This document shows, piece after piece, positions 17,685 to 25,976 of a stretch of 64,000 bases of DNA. The position numbers and the translations under genes were made by a program. Within the stretch, counting starts at the first letter, position 1. Every line of letters begins with the position of its first letter. Below the pieces are notes generated by a model that was given only the letters and a program-made list of their open reading frames with translations, did no database searches and was not told the DNA's origin. This stretch comes from Sphingomonas sp. Leaf230 (GTDB lineage: Bacteria; Pseudomonadota; Alphaproteobacteria; Sphingomonadales; Sphingomonadaceae), in contig NZ_LMKW01000001.1 in assembly GCF_001421745.1 (NCBI RefSeq), positions 984,464 to 1,048,463 of the forward strand. Direction: 5' to 3'.

Positions 17685-20090
17685 CTAGAACTGTCTAAGC
17701 GCACGCGCGGGTTCGGCCCGTGCGACGCGCCATGCCTGACTGGCAACCGTCGCCGCCGCGATGACGAGCGCCAGCACGCTGGCACCCACGAAATAGCCGG
17801 GCGACAACCCGATCCGGTCGTCGAACCCGCTCAACCAATGTGACATCGCGAACCACGCGATCGGCCACGCGATCACGTTCGCCAGGAGGACCGGCTTGAG
17901 GAACTGGACCAGCAGCAGCTGCATCACGTCGCTGGTCGAGGCCCCCAGCACCTTGCGGATACCGATCTCCTTGACCCGCCGCATCGTATCGAACGCTGCC
18001 AAGCCATAGAGCCCGAGGCACCCGATCGCGACTGCCAGCACCGCGCCGGCCGTAAACAACCGCGACCGCTGCACGTCCTGGCGATAATAGGAGTCGTACA
18101 GTTTCTGGTCGACCGTCGTGGCTGCTGGCGGAACCGCTGGCGCGATGCGGCGCCACCTCGTTTCCAGCCGTCCCAGGACGGTTGCGGGATCGGCCGAGGT
18201 GCGGATCACCACGATGGCGCGATAGCCACCGCCAGGCCGATAGCTATAGGCGAACGCCTCGACCGGCTCGCGCGGCGTCCCGAAGCGCATATCGGCGATC
18301 ACACCGACGATCCTCACCGCCGCGCCATCGACCGAAACGATCTGGCCGATCGCGTCGTTGGCTTGCTCGAACCCCAAGCGCTCGGCGGCAGTACGGTTGA
18401 GCACGATGTTCGCTACCCTGCCCGAAACGGCCTTGCTCGCGGTGCCGCTGTTGCCAACGTCCAGCGCGAACCGATCCGCATCGAAGATCCGGCCAGCCAG
18501 CAGACGGGCTCGGTACGTGTCGAAGAACTGCTCGCCGACCGTGGCCTGGACGATCATCGGCGGCTCGCCGATCGCCCCGGCGCGTTTCATCTTGGCGATT
18601 GCAAACGTGCCGCCGCCGGGTACGACGCCGCTCGTCGTGATACCCGCAACCCCGCGGGTCTTGCGCATCGCGTCGACTAGCCGGGCACGTTGCCCCGAAT
18701 CCAGCGCGGCGTCGCCGTAACCGCTCAGCATGATCAGGCCGTCTCGCCCAAAGCCGATATCCGCCTGCTGGACATGCCGCGTCTGGGCGAACAGAACCGC
18801 AGTCCCAATCATCAGCGCGACCGCGATGCCGAACTGCGTCACCACCAGTGCCTTGCGTAGTCCTGCGCCCGCGCGATCGCCGCCAGGGGTCCGGGCCGCA
18901 GCGAGCACGCCCGCAGGCAGGAACCGGGATATCACGAACGCCGGATAGAACCCTGCCAGCAACGTCACCAGAGCGGTCGTCGCCAGGAGCGGTGGCAGGA
19001 TAGACCCCGCCCCCCAATACGCGATCGACAAGTCGGTGCCGCCGATCGCGTTGACGAACGGCAGCGCAATCTCGGCAAGCGCCAGCCCGATCAACGCCGC
19101 CAGCGTCACGGCGGCTAGTGCCTCGCCGAGCAATTGCCCGATCAGCATCCGTCGGGTCGCACCGGCGACCTTGCGCATCGCGATCTCCCGCGCCCTCAGC
19201 CCTGCACGCGCTGTCGCCAGATTGACGTAATTGACCACCGCCAGCAGCAACGCGACGATCCCCACTCCGCCCAGCACGGCAACGACCGTGCCGACCCCGT
19301 TGCCGGCAAGGTGGCGCCCGGCGAGCGGCACGATGCTTTCCTTCAGGAACTGACGCGCATCGGGATTGAACGCGGGATCGGGATGGCGCCGCATGAATGC
19401 ACCGATCCGGTCCGCAGTCTCGGCGTTCGGGAGTGCCAGGAACGTCACGACACCATTGCTGGTAGATCGGGAATCGTCGGTGAGTTCGGCCGGGATCGCC
19501 GCAAACAGGACACTGGCGTATGTCTGGTTCTGCGGCAGGTCGGCGATCACCGCCCCGACCCGGTAGGTGCGCGCCTTTCCATCGATCGCAACCGTAAGCG
19601 TCCGTCCAAGGGCGCTTGCTTTGCCAAAATACGCCTCCGCAACGCTTTGGGTGACGACAATACCATCCGGGCGGGCGATCGCACTCGCGGTATCGCCCTC
19701 GACGACGGGAAACGGAAAAATCCGAAAGTAATCGCGGTCGACCAATGCCAGTTTGCGCGTGGTACTCGTGTTCCCGGTCAGCACCGTCGCGGTGTCATAG
19801 GGCGTCATCCGCGCCACGACGAGATCGGGGAACGTCGCGGCCAATTGCCCGGAGAGTGTAGGCGAGGACGGAATCTGCACCTCAGGGTTGCCGGGGAACT
19901 GGATCGTGCGCGCGATCGTCCAGACCCGTTCCCATCCCGGCAGCACGCGGTCGTAGTTCGTCTCGAACCGGACGAACAGCATCAGTATCAGGAACACCGC
20001 TATGCCGAGCGCAAGCCCGCCGATGTTGAGGATGGCGTATAGCCGATGGCGGGTGAGCGAACGGTACAGTGTCAGGGACGCGGAGGACAT
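17685..20090 (-). CDS. MacB/FtsX-type ABC transporter permease (distal copy)
   Basis: An 801-residue permease starting at ATG 20090 (MSSASLTLYRSLTRHRLYAI). It has the duplicated FtsX layout: an N-terminal helix (GGLALGIAVFLILMLFVRFE), a MacB-type periplasmic domain of about 220 residues, three helices near residues 280-400 around AREIAMRKVAGATRR, a second helix plus periplasmic domain, and a final three-helix block with the matching sequence VKEIGIRKVLGAS. It shares this plan and many blocks with the next protein upstream (20101-22518), so the pair is a tandem duplication. It starts ten bases after that gene's stop and is the last gene of the export operon. The substrate is unknown. Confidence 0.92.
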   Translation of the reverse strand: MSSASLTLYRSLTRHRLYAILNIGGLALGIAVFLILMLFVRFETNYDRVLPGWERVWTIARTIQFPGNPEVQIPSSPTLSGQLAATFPDLVVARMTPYDTATVLTGNTSTTRKLALVDRDYFRIFPFPVVEGDTASAIARPDGIVVTQSVAEAYFGKASALGRTLTVAIDGKARTYRVGAVIADLPQNQTYASVLFAAIPAELTDDSRSTSNGVVTFLALPNAETADRIGAFMRRHPDPAFNPDARQFLKESIVPLAGRHLAGNGVGTVVAVLGGVGIVALLLAVVNYVNLATARAGLRAREIAMRKVAGATRRMLIGQLLGEALAAVTLAALIGLALAEIALPFVNAIGGTDLSIAYWGAGSILPPLLATTALVTLLAGFYPAFVISRFLPAGVLAAARTPGGDRAGAGLRKALVVTQFGIAVALMIGTAVLFAQTRHVQQADIGFGRDGLIMLSGYGDAALDSGQRARLVDAMRKTRGVAGITTSGVVPGGGTFAIAKMKRAGAIGEPPMIVQATVGEQFFDTYRARLLAGRIFDADRFALDVGNSGTASKAVSGRVANIVLNRTAAERLGFEQANDAIGQIVSVDGAAVRIVGVIADMRFGTPREPVEAFAYSYRPGGGYRAIVVIRTSADPATVLGRLETRWRRIAPAVPPAATTVDQKLYDSYYRQDVQRSRLFTAGAVLAVAIGCLGLYGLAAFDTMRRVKEIGIRKVLGASTSDVMQLLLVQFLKPVLLANVIAWPIAWFAMSHWLSGFDDRIGLSPGYFVGASVLALVIAAATVASQAWRVARAEPARALRQF

Positions 20091-20100
20091 CGACCGGCCC

Positions 20101-22518
20101 CTATTCGTGGCGTAGCGCGCGCGCGGGCTCGGCGCGGGCAACGCGCCAGGCCTGCCCGAAGACGGTCGCGCTCGCGATCAGCACCGCGGCGAGCGAGGCG
20201 CCGACAAAGAATAGCGGCGACAGCGCGATCCGGTCGTCGAACCCGCCTAGCCAGCGCTGCATCGCGACATAGGCGAGCGGCCACGCGACGAGGTTGGCGA
20301 GGATCACGGGGCGCAGGAACTGCCCGATCAACAGCCGCAACACCTCGGCGGTCGAGGCGCCGAGCGTCTTGCGGATGCCGATCTCCTTCACCCGCCGCGC
20401 GGTGTCGAACGCCGCCAGGCCGTAAAGCCCGATGCAGCCGATCAGGACCGCCAGCACCGCGCCGATCGTGAACAGTCGAGAGCGTTGCGCATCCGCCTTG
20501 TAATAGCGCTGGTACAGATTGTCCTCGACCGAGCGCGCCTCGAACGGAACGCCGGGAACGACGCGCTTCCACGCCGCCTCGAGTGCCGCCATCATCGTCT
20601 TCGCATCGCGGCCGGCATAGCGTACCGCCGCGAACGGCGAGAGGATATCGACGGTGTTGTAGGTGTAGGCGACCGGCGTGACGGCATCGCGCGGGCTCCT
20701 GAAGCGCAGATCGTCGACTATGCCGATAATGGTCGAGTCCCGCTCGCCGTCGTTGATCGCCTGCCCCAGCGCCGCCGTTGGCGATGCGAAGCCCAGCGCG
20801 GTCACCGCGGTCCGGTTGATCACCACGTTGGGCCCGGCCCGCTTGCGTTCGGCAGTCGTCAACAGGCCGCGGTCGTCGGCATGCGCGGCGTCGAACAGGC
20901 GCCCCGCGACAAGCCGTGCGCCGTACACGCGAAAATAGTCGCGACCGGTGCCTACATCCATCAACGATATCTTGCTGCCGGACGCTCCTGCGCGACTATA
21001 TCCCGAGAAATTGGTCGTGCTCTGGTCGCCCGGCGCGTTGTTGGCGACCGTCACGCCGGTGACGCCGGGTGCCGCCGCCAGGCTGCGCAGGATCGCCGCG
21101 CGCTGTGGTGAATCGATCCCGCCTGTCATCAGCGAGCGGACGATCATCAAGCCGTCGCGACGAAACCCGAGATCGGCGTCACGGATATGCTCGGTCTGTT
21201 TGAGCATGACCCCGGTGGCGATGGCGAATGCGATCGCGATCGCGAACTGCACGACGACGAGCGCGCTTCGCAGCCTCGTGCCGCTACGCCCACCACCGGG
21301 CGCGCGCGTCGAGGCGAGCACCGCGGCGGGGCGAAACCCCGATAGTACGAACGCGGGATACAGCCCCGCGACCAGTGCTATGCCCAGGACCAGCAGGACC
21401 AGCGGCAGGACGACGCCGTCCCAACCGACATAGCGGATCGCCAGCGACGTTCCACCAAGCGCGTTGACGAACGGCAGCGCGATCTCGGCCAGCGCGAGCC
21501 CGATCAGCGCCGCCACAGCAACCGTCGCCAGCGCCTCGCCCAGGAACTGGCGGATGAGCGACCGCCGCGTGCCGCCCAGCACCTTGCGCATCGCCACTTC
21601 GCGCGCACGCAACCCGGCACGCGCGGTGGCCAGATTGACGTAGTTCACGATCGCGATCAGCAGCGTCAGCAGCCCGACCGCCCCCAAGGTCGTGACGATC
21701 GCGCGATCGCCCGGACTATACAGATGCATCGCGGTCAGCGGCCGCAGCGACTGGAAATACTCGCCTTTCTTCAGATTTCCCCCGGCATAGGCGTGGCGAT
21801 CGAGAAAGGCAGGCAATTGCGCCTCGAACGCCCGCGCTGCCACCGCATCGGGAAACCGCAGGAACGTGGTCAGCGACGCGCTGCCCCAATGCTCCCACCA
21901 TTCGTTGCCGAAGCGAGTCCGTGAGATTTGCGCGAACATCTCGCTCTTGAACGTGACGTCGTCGGGCATGTCGCGCAGCACCGCCCCGACCTTGTAGGGA
22001 TAGGTCGTCCCATCGATCGACAGTTGCAGCGTCCGGCCGATCGCCGACTGGCTCCCGAAATATTTTCGCGCGGTTTTCTGCGTGACCACCAGGCCGTTCG
22101 GATCGGCGAGCGTCGCCGCTGGATTCCCCTCGACCGCGGGAAAGCGCATGAGATCGAAGAAGTTCGGGTCGACCGTGCCCAAATCCTCGGCGGTCGCCTG
22201 CCCACCCTGCTGCACCGTCGCCGCCATGTTCATGTAGCGCGTGCCGACCAGCTGCGGGTAATCCGCCTGCAGGATCTTGAGTTCGCTGCCCATCGTGTTC
22301 GGATTGGTGTCCGCCGGATAGCCCGGCATCACATAGCGCTCCTCCATTACCCACAACCGGTCTTGCTGCGGCAGCACCCGGTCGTACCCGGTCTCGAACC
22401 GAACGAAGAGGAACAGGACGAGGAACGTCGCGATCCCCAGTGCGAGACCGCCGATGTTGAGCAGGGCGAACAGGCGGTGATGCGCGAGCGAACGATAGAG
22501 GCTGGTGAGTGCGGACAT
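20101..22518 (-). CDS. MacB/FtsX-type ABC transporter permease (proximal copy)
   Basis: An 805-residue permease from ATG 22518, with AAGGAG six bases upstream. The first helix (NIGGLALGIATFLVLFLFVR) is followed by a periplasmic domain and then the two coupling segments AREVAMRKVLGGTRR and VKEIGIRKTLGAS, which in FtsX-like proteins contact the ATPase. It is a paralog of the downstream permease. The two may form a heterodimer driven by the single ATPase at 22645-23325. Proteins of this double-length type occur with an HlyD-like adaptor and a two-component system, as here. They usually belong to envelope-stress or peptide-export systems rather than to nutrient import. Confidence 0.92.
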   Translation of the reverse strand: MSALTSLYRSLAHHRLFALLNIGGLALGIATFLVLFLFVRFETGYDRVLPQQDRLWVMEERYVMPGYPADTNPNTMGSELKILQADYPQLVGTRYMNMAATVQQGGQATAEDLGTVDPNFFDLMRFPAVEGNPAATLADPNGLVVTQKTARKYFGSQSAIGRTLQLSIDGTTYPYKVGAVLRDMPDDVTFKSEMFAQISRTRFGNEWWEHWGSASLTTFLRFPDAVAARAFEAQLPAFLDRHAYAGGNLKKGEYFQSLRPLTAMHLYSPGDRAIVTTLGAVGLLTLLIAIVNYVNLATARAGLRAREVAMRKVLGGTRRSLIRQFLGEALATVAVAALIGLALAEIALPFVNALGGTSLAIRYVGWDGVVLPLVLLVLGIALVAGLYPAFVLSGFRPAAVLASTRAPGGGRSGTRLRSALVVVQFAIAIAFAIATGVMLKQTEHIRDADLGFRRDGLMIVRSLMTGGIDSPQRAAILRSLAAAPGVTGVTVANNAPGDQSTTNFSGYSRAGASGSKISLMDVGTGRDYFRVYGARLVAGRLFDAAHADDRGLLTTAERKRAGPNVVINRTAVTALGFASPTAALGQAINDGERDSTIIGIVDDLRFRSPRDAVTPVAYTYNTVDILSPFAAVRYAGRDAKTMMAALEAAWKRVVPGVPFEARSVEDNLYQRYYKADAQRSRLFTIGAVLAVLIGCIGLYGLAAFDTARRVKEIGIRKTLGASTAEVLRLLIGQFLRPVILANLVAWPLAYVAMQRWLGGFDDRIALSPLFFVGASLAAVLIASATVFGQAWRVARAEPARALRHE

Positions 22519-22528
22519 GGCGGCTCCT

Positions 22529-22645
22529 TCAGGCGTCGCTTGCGGTATCGGGGCCGGGCTTGGAGCCGGGCTTGGTCGCTGCGAGGTGGCGGACGAGGAC
22601 CACCACGAGCAGCATCAGCACGATCATCTGCAGCGAGCGGCGCAT
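22529..22645 (-). CDS. 38-residue single-helix membrane protein between ATPase and permease
   Basis: A short frame from ATG 22645 to TGA 22529, never overlapping the permease. Its ATG shares one base with the ATPase stop (TGATG), and the AAGGAG ribosome site of the permease overlaps its stop region, so it sits in the coupled chain of the operon. The product is MRRSLQMIVLMLLVVVLVRH followed by LAATKPGSKPGPDTASDA: a positive start, one hydrophobic helix of about 14-16 residues, and a Pro/Lys polar tail. This is a plausible small accessory subunit of the transporter. I know no named family, and conservation in relatives would decide whether it is translated. Confidence 0.5.
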   Translation of the reverse strand: MRRSLQMIVLMLLVVVLVRHLAATKPGSKPGPDTASDA

Positions 22646-23325
22646 CAGGCGGCGCGCCGCGCCGACGACAGGATCCGGCCGTCGAGCATGTGCACCGTCC
22701 GCTTGGCGATGTCGGCGTGCGAGGGGCTGTGCGTGACCATCACGATTGTCGCGCCCTCCGCGTTCAGCTGGCCAAGGATGTCCATCACCTGCGCGCCGTT
22801 CTCGGTATCCAGATTGCCGGTCGGCTCGTCGGCGAGGATCAACCGCGGCTCGCCGACGATCGCGCGGGCGATCGCGGCGCGCTGTTGCTGGCCGCCCGAC
22901 AATTGGTGCGGGTGATGACGCTGGCGGTGGGCGATGCCGACGCGGTCCATCGCTGCCGCCACGCGCTCCTTCTTCTCGCGCGCGGGCATCGTCCGATAGG
23001 CGAGACCCAGCGCGACGTTCTCGGCGATCGTCAGTTCGTCGATCAGGTTGAAACTCTGGAACACGAAGCCCAGTCGATCGCGCCGCAGTTTGGCGAGTTC
23101 GGCTTCGGGCGCGCGCGCGATATCGGCCCCTTCGAACAGATACCGTCCGTCCGTCGGCCGGTCGATCGTGCCGATGATGTTGAGCAGCGTCGATTTGCCG
23201 CAGCCCGACGGCCCCATGATCGCGACGAATTCACCCGCCTCGACGGCGAGGTCGATACCGCCGAGCGCAGTCGTCTCGACCTCGTCCGAGGCATAGGTGC
23301 GGCTGAGGTCCTGTAACTGGATCAT
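22645..23325 (-). CDS. ABC transporter ATP-binding protein (MacB/LolD-type)
   Basis: A 226-residue ATPase from ATG 23325 (MIQLQDLSRTYASDEVETTA). Walker A is GPSGCGKST near residues 39-47, the Q-loop FQSFNLIDELT near 90, the signature LSGGQQQR near 143, and Walker B ILADEPTGNLD near 160, followed by the H-loop VTHS. The sequence is typical of the MacB/LolD group that powers FtsX-type permeases. It starts eight bases after the adaptor gene ends and overlaps the 38-residue frame by one base, so the adaptor-ATPase-small protein-permease-permease order is one transcript. Confidence 0.94.
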   Translation of the reverse strand: MIQLQDLSRTYASDEVETTALGGIDLAVEAGEFVAIMGPSGCGKSTLLNIIGTIDRPTDGRYLFEGADIARAPEAELAKLRRDRLGFVFQSFNLIDELTIAENVALGLAYRTMPAREKKERVAAAMDRVGIAHRQRHHPHQLSGGQQQRAAIARAIVGEPRLILADEPTGNLDTENGAQVMDILGQLNAEGATIVMVTHSPSHADIAKRTVHMLDGRILSSARRAA

Positions 23326-23333
23326 ATCGAATC

Positions 23334-24617
23334 CTATCGGATGAGGAGGGTCTGGAAGGGGGTGTAGGTGCCGAGCGCGGTGGTCACGATCCGCTCGCCG
23401 GGCGCGAGGCCGGAGACGATCTCGACCTGATCGGGATTGCGTCGGCCGGTGACGATCGCCCGCCGGACGGCCTTCGCGTTCCCGTCGAGAACGAACGCGG
23501 TGGTGCCGCCCGCATCGAGCCAGCCGCCCGAGGGCGCGATCACCGCGGGCCGGTCCGCGCCGAGCACGAGGCGGACGTCGAGCGTCTGGCCGCGGTTCAG
23601 CCCCGTGGGTGCCGCACCGCGAAAACCGAGCTCGACGCGAAACCGGCCTTCGGTCACCTGCGGCAGGATTTTGATGACCGACATCGCATAGCTCCGACCG
23701 TCGATATCGGCGACTGCGGCGAGCCCCACGCGGACGCGCCCGAGATAGAATTGATCGACATCGGCGGTCAGTTTCCACTGTCCCTCGGAGTCGATCTGGC
23801 CGACCGGATCGCCGGCCTTGAGCGTCTGGCCCGGCTGTAGCGTAAAGGCGGTCAGCCGTCCCGCGACCGGCGCGCGCAAAACCAGTGCGGAGAGGCTCGC
23901 GCGGACCATCGCGAGGCTCTCGCGCAACTGCCGCGCGGTCGCGGCGATGCCGGAGGACTGATCCGCCAGCGTAGCGCCGGCTTCGGCGGTCCCGCGATCG
24001 AGCGCAGCAACCCGCGCCTGCTGATAGCCGACATCCTCGCGCACCGGATCGATCGCGGCGCGCGTGATTATGCCCTTGTCGAACAGAACCTGCTTCTGTG
24101 CGAGCAACGTCCGCGCCTTGGACAGCGCATTGCGTGCCTCGGCCAGATCGCGTGCGCCGTCCTGCCGCGTGTTCTGGACCGACAGCCGCTGGCCGCTGAT
24201 CGCGCTCAACTGCCCGACGATCTCCGCCGAGCGGCTGGCCACGTCGAGTTCGAGCGACGGATTGGACAAACGTGCGAGCGGCGTGCCGGCGGCGACCATC
24301 GCGCCGTCGCTGGTGGCGAGGTCGGCGACCTGCCCGCCGGAGATCGCGGTCACGAATACAGTGCGCAACGGCGCCACCTCGGCGCGGAGCGGCACGAAAT
24401 CGCGGAACGGCGCGCGCACGACATCGCCGGTACGGATCGCGGCGGCGTCGACGGTCAGCGCATTGGCGCCGGGCATCAGCAGCCACAGCAGCACCGCCGC
24501 AGCCACCACCGTGAGCGCAAGCGCACCGCGAACGATCCGCTTGCGCCGCTTGGCGTGCGGCCGCTCGATACGCCGGTCCATCGCGGCACCAGTTCCAGGC
24601 AGGGTCGTCTCCGTCAT
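23334..24617 (-). CDS. HlyD-family periplasmic adaptor subunit
   Basis: A 427-residue membrane-fusion protein from ATG 24617. A short Arg/Lys-rich cytosolic start (ERPHAKRRKRIVRG) is followed by one helix at about residues 31-50 (ALALTVVAAAVLLWLLMPG), then a lipoyl half-domain, a long Ala/Arg/Gln-rich coiled-coil hairpin (about residues 115-240), the second lipoyl half (LRAPVAGRL) and beta-barrel regions. It is the first gene of the export operon, divergent from the response-regulator gene. It would bridge the inner-membrane permeases to an outer-membrane channel that is not in the window. A TGTCCG sequence directly before its start codon matches one arm of the inverted repeat at 24717-24732. 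Confidence 0.9.
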   Translation of the reverse strand: MTETTLPGTGAAMDRRIERPHAKRRKRIVRGALALTVVAAAVLLWLLMPGANALTVDAAAIRTGDVVRAPFRDFVPLRAEVAPLRTVFVTAISGGQVADLATSDGAMVAAGTPLARLSNPSLELDVASRSAEIVGQLSAISGQRLSVQNTRQDGARDLAEARNALSKARTLLAQKQVLFDKGIITRAAIDPVREDVGYQQARVAALDRGTAEAGATLADQSSGIAATARQLRESLAMVRASLSALVLRAPVAGRLTAFTLQPGQTLKAGDPVGQIDSEGQWKLTADVDQFYLGRVRVGLAAVADIDGRSYAMSVIKILPQVTEGRFRVELGFRGAAPTGLNRGQTLDVRLVLGADRPAVIAPSGGWLDAGGTTAFVLDGNAKAVRRAIVTGRRNPDQVEIVSGLAPGERIVTTALGTYTPFQTLLIR

Positions 24618-24716
24618 GCGGACAGTGTACTTGACGAAGCGACCAGATCCTAAGCTACTGCCAACGCTGCATAATTCCGCGCTCCGCAGCTGAAGCGCAC
24701 ACTCGACTGTACCAAC

Positions 24717-24732
24717 TGTCCGTTTCCGGACA
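24717..24732. promoter_or_regulatory. Inverted repeat TGTCCG-N4-CGGACA, likely binding site of the adjacent regulator
   Basis: The repeat is perfect (6-4-6) and lies in the 126-base divergent region between the adaptor start (24617) and the regulator start (24744). A further half site TGTCCG (complement of 24619-24624) touches the adaptor start codon. The NtrC-like regulator encoded next door carries a Fis-type helix-turn-helix, a domain that binds such dyads. I could not find a good -24/-12 sigma-54 promoter: GG-N10-GG on the minus strand around 24645 is the nearest and lacks the GC. Confidence 0.45.
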
Positions 24733-24743
24733 CTATGACGGCC

Positions 24744-25976
24744 ATGTCAACCGAATCGCACATCCTGGTGATCGACGACGATCCCGACATCGCCAAGGCA
24801 GCGCGACTGCTGCTCGAACGGCACGGCATGCGCGTCTCGATCGCAGCGAACCCCGAGGCGGCCTGGGTGCTGCTCGCGGGCGAACCGATCGACGTCATCC
24901 TGCTCGACCTCAACTTCGCGCGCGGACGGACCACCGGCGAGGAGGGGTTCGCGATGCTCGACCGGCTGATCGCAGCAGATGCGCGCGCCGTCGTCATCGT
25001 CGTCACCGGGCATAGCGGGATCGCGGTCGCCGTCCGGGCGATGCGCAGCGGCGCGACCGACTTCGTGATCAAGCCCTGGAACAACGAGCGCCTGCTGACC
25101 ACGGTGGAGCGCGGGCTGGCGTTGCGCCGCGCGAAGCTGGAGACAGCGGCGACACCGCCCGTCCATGACGGCATCCTGCTCGGCGAAAGCGCCGGGATCA
25201 CGCGCGCGCGCGACCTGGTCGCCCGCGTCGCGCCGACCGCGGCCCCGATCCTGATCCACGGCGCTGCGGGTACCGGCAAGACGCTGATCGCCCGACTTGT
25301 TCATCAGGCTTCACCAAACGCCAGCCTGCCGCTCATCATGCTGGACGCCGAGGCCGCGGACGCCGCCGTCATCGCCCATCAAACGGCGGCGGCCGCTGGC
25401 GGGTTGCTGGTGATCGACCATATCGACCGCCTGCCTCGTGCGCTCAACGGCGTTCTCCTGTCAGCGCTCGACGGCATCCGCGTCATCGCGACCACGCGAC
25501 TGGATCGCACCGGCGTTCGGGGGGCAATCGGCGAAGACCTGCTCGACCGGGTCGGAACGATCGAAATCACCCTCCCGCCGCTCGTCGATCGCGCGGGCGA
25601 TGCGGTGCTGCTCGCACGTCATTTCCTTGCGCTGTTCGCCTACCGTCACGGCAAGCCCCTCGGACCACTCGATGCGGACGCGGTGCAGGCGATCGCGGCG
25701 GATCGCTGGCCCGACAACGTCCGCGGCCTGCGCCAGACGATGGAACGCGCGGTTCTGCTCGGCAATGGCGAGACTTACGCGGTCGGCGACCTACTGCTTT
25801 CGCCCGGCACGGCCGAGCCGCTATCGCTCGCCCCCGATCTGTCACTCGCGCGCAACGAGGAAACGCTGATCACCGCAGCACTCGAGCGTCACGCCTTCAA
25901 CGTCAGCCGCGCCGCTGCTCAGCTCGGACTGACCCGCGCGGCGCTCTATCGCCGGATGGCGCGCTATGGCCTCTGA
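24744..25976 (+). CDS. NtrC-like response regulator with a degenerate AAA+ domain
   Basis: About 410 residues from ATG 24744; an ATG nine bases earlier (24735) is possible. Residues 1-125 are a receiver domain with DDDPD at 11-15, phosphoacceptor Asp55 in ILLDLN and Lys110 in VIKPW. Residues 145-345 resemble an NtrC AAA+ domain: Walker A GAAGTGKT (173-180) is intact, but the GAFTGA loop that contacts sigma-54 is missing and the region between Walker A and B is some 40 residues shorter than usual. Walker B reads VIDHID, with His in place of the catalytic Glu. Residues 376-410 form a Fis-type helix-turn-helix. It probably regulates with the housekeeping sigma factor. Its 3' end overlaps the kinase gene by 11 bases. 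Confidence 0.88.
   Translation: MSTESHILVIDDDPDIAKAARLLLERHGMRVSIAANPEAAWVLLAGEPIDVILLDLNFARGRTTGEEGFAMLDRLIAADARAVVIVVTGHSGIAVAVRAMRSGATDFVIKPWNNERLLTTVERGLALRRAKLETAATPPVHDGILLGESAGITRARDLVARVAPTAAPILIHGAAGTGKTLIARLVHQASPNASLPLIMLDAEAADAAVIAHQTAAAAGGLLVIDHIDRLPRALNGVLLSALDGIRVIATTRLDRTGVRGAIGEDLLDRVGTIEITLPPLVDRAGDAVLLARHFLALFAYRHGKPLGPLDADAVQAIAADRWPDNVRGLRQTMERAVLLGNGETYAVGDLLLSPGTAEPLSLAPDLSLARNEETLITAALERHAFNVSRAAAQLGLTRAALYRRMARYGL

Noticed and set aside
24640..24665. Sigma-54 promoter for the export operon
   Set aside because: GG-N10-GG lacks the invariant -12 GC, and the adjacent NtrC-like protein lacks GAFTGA.
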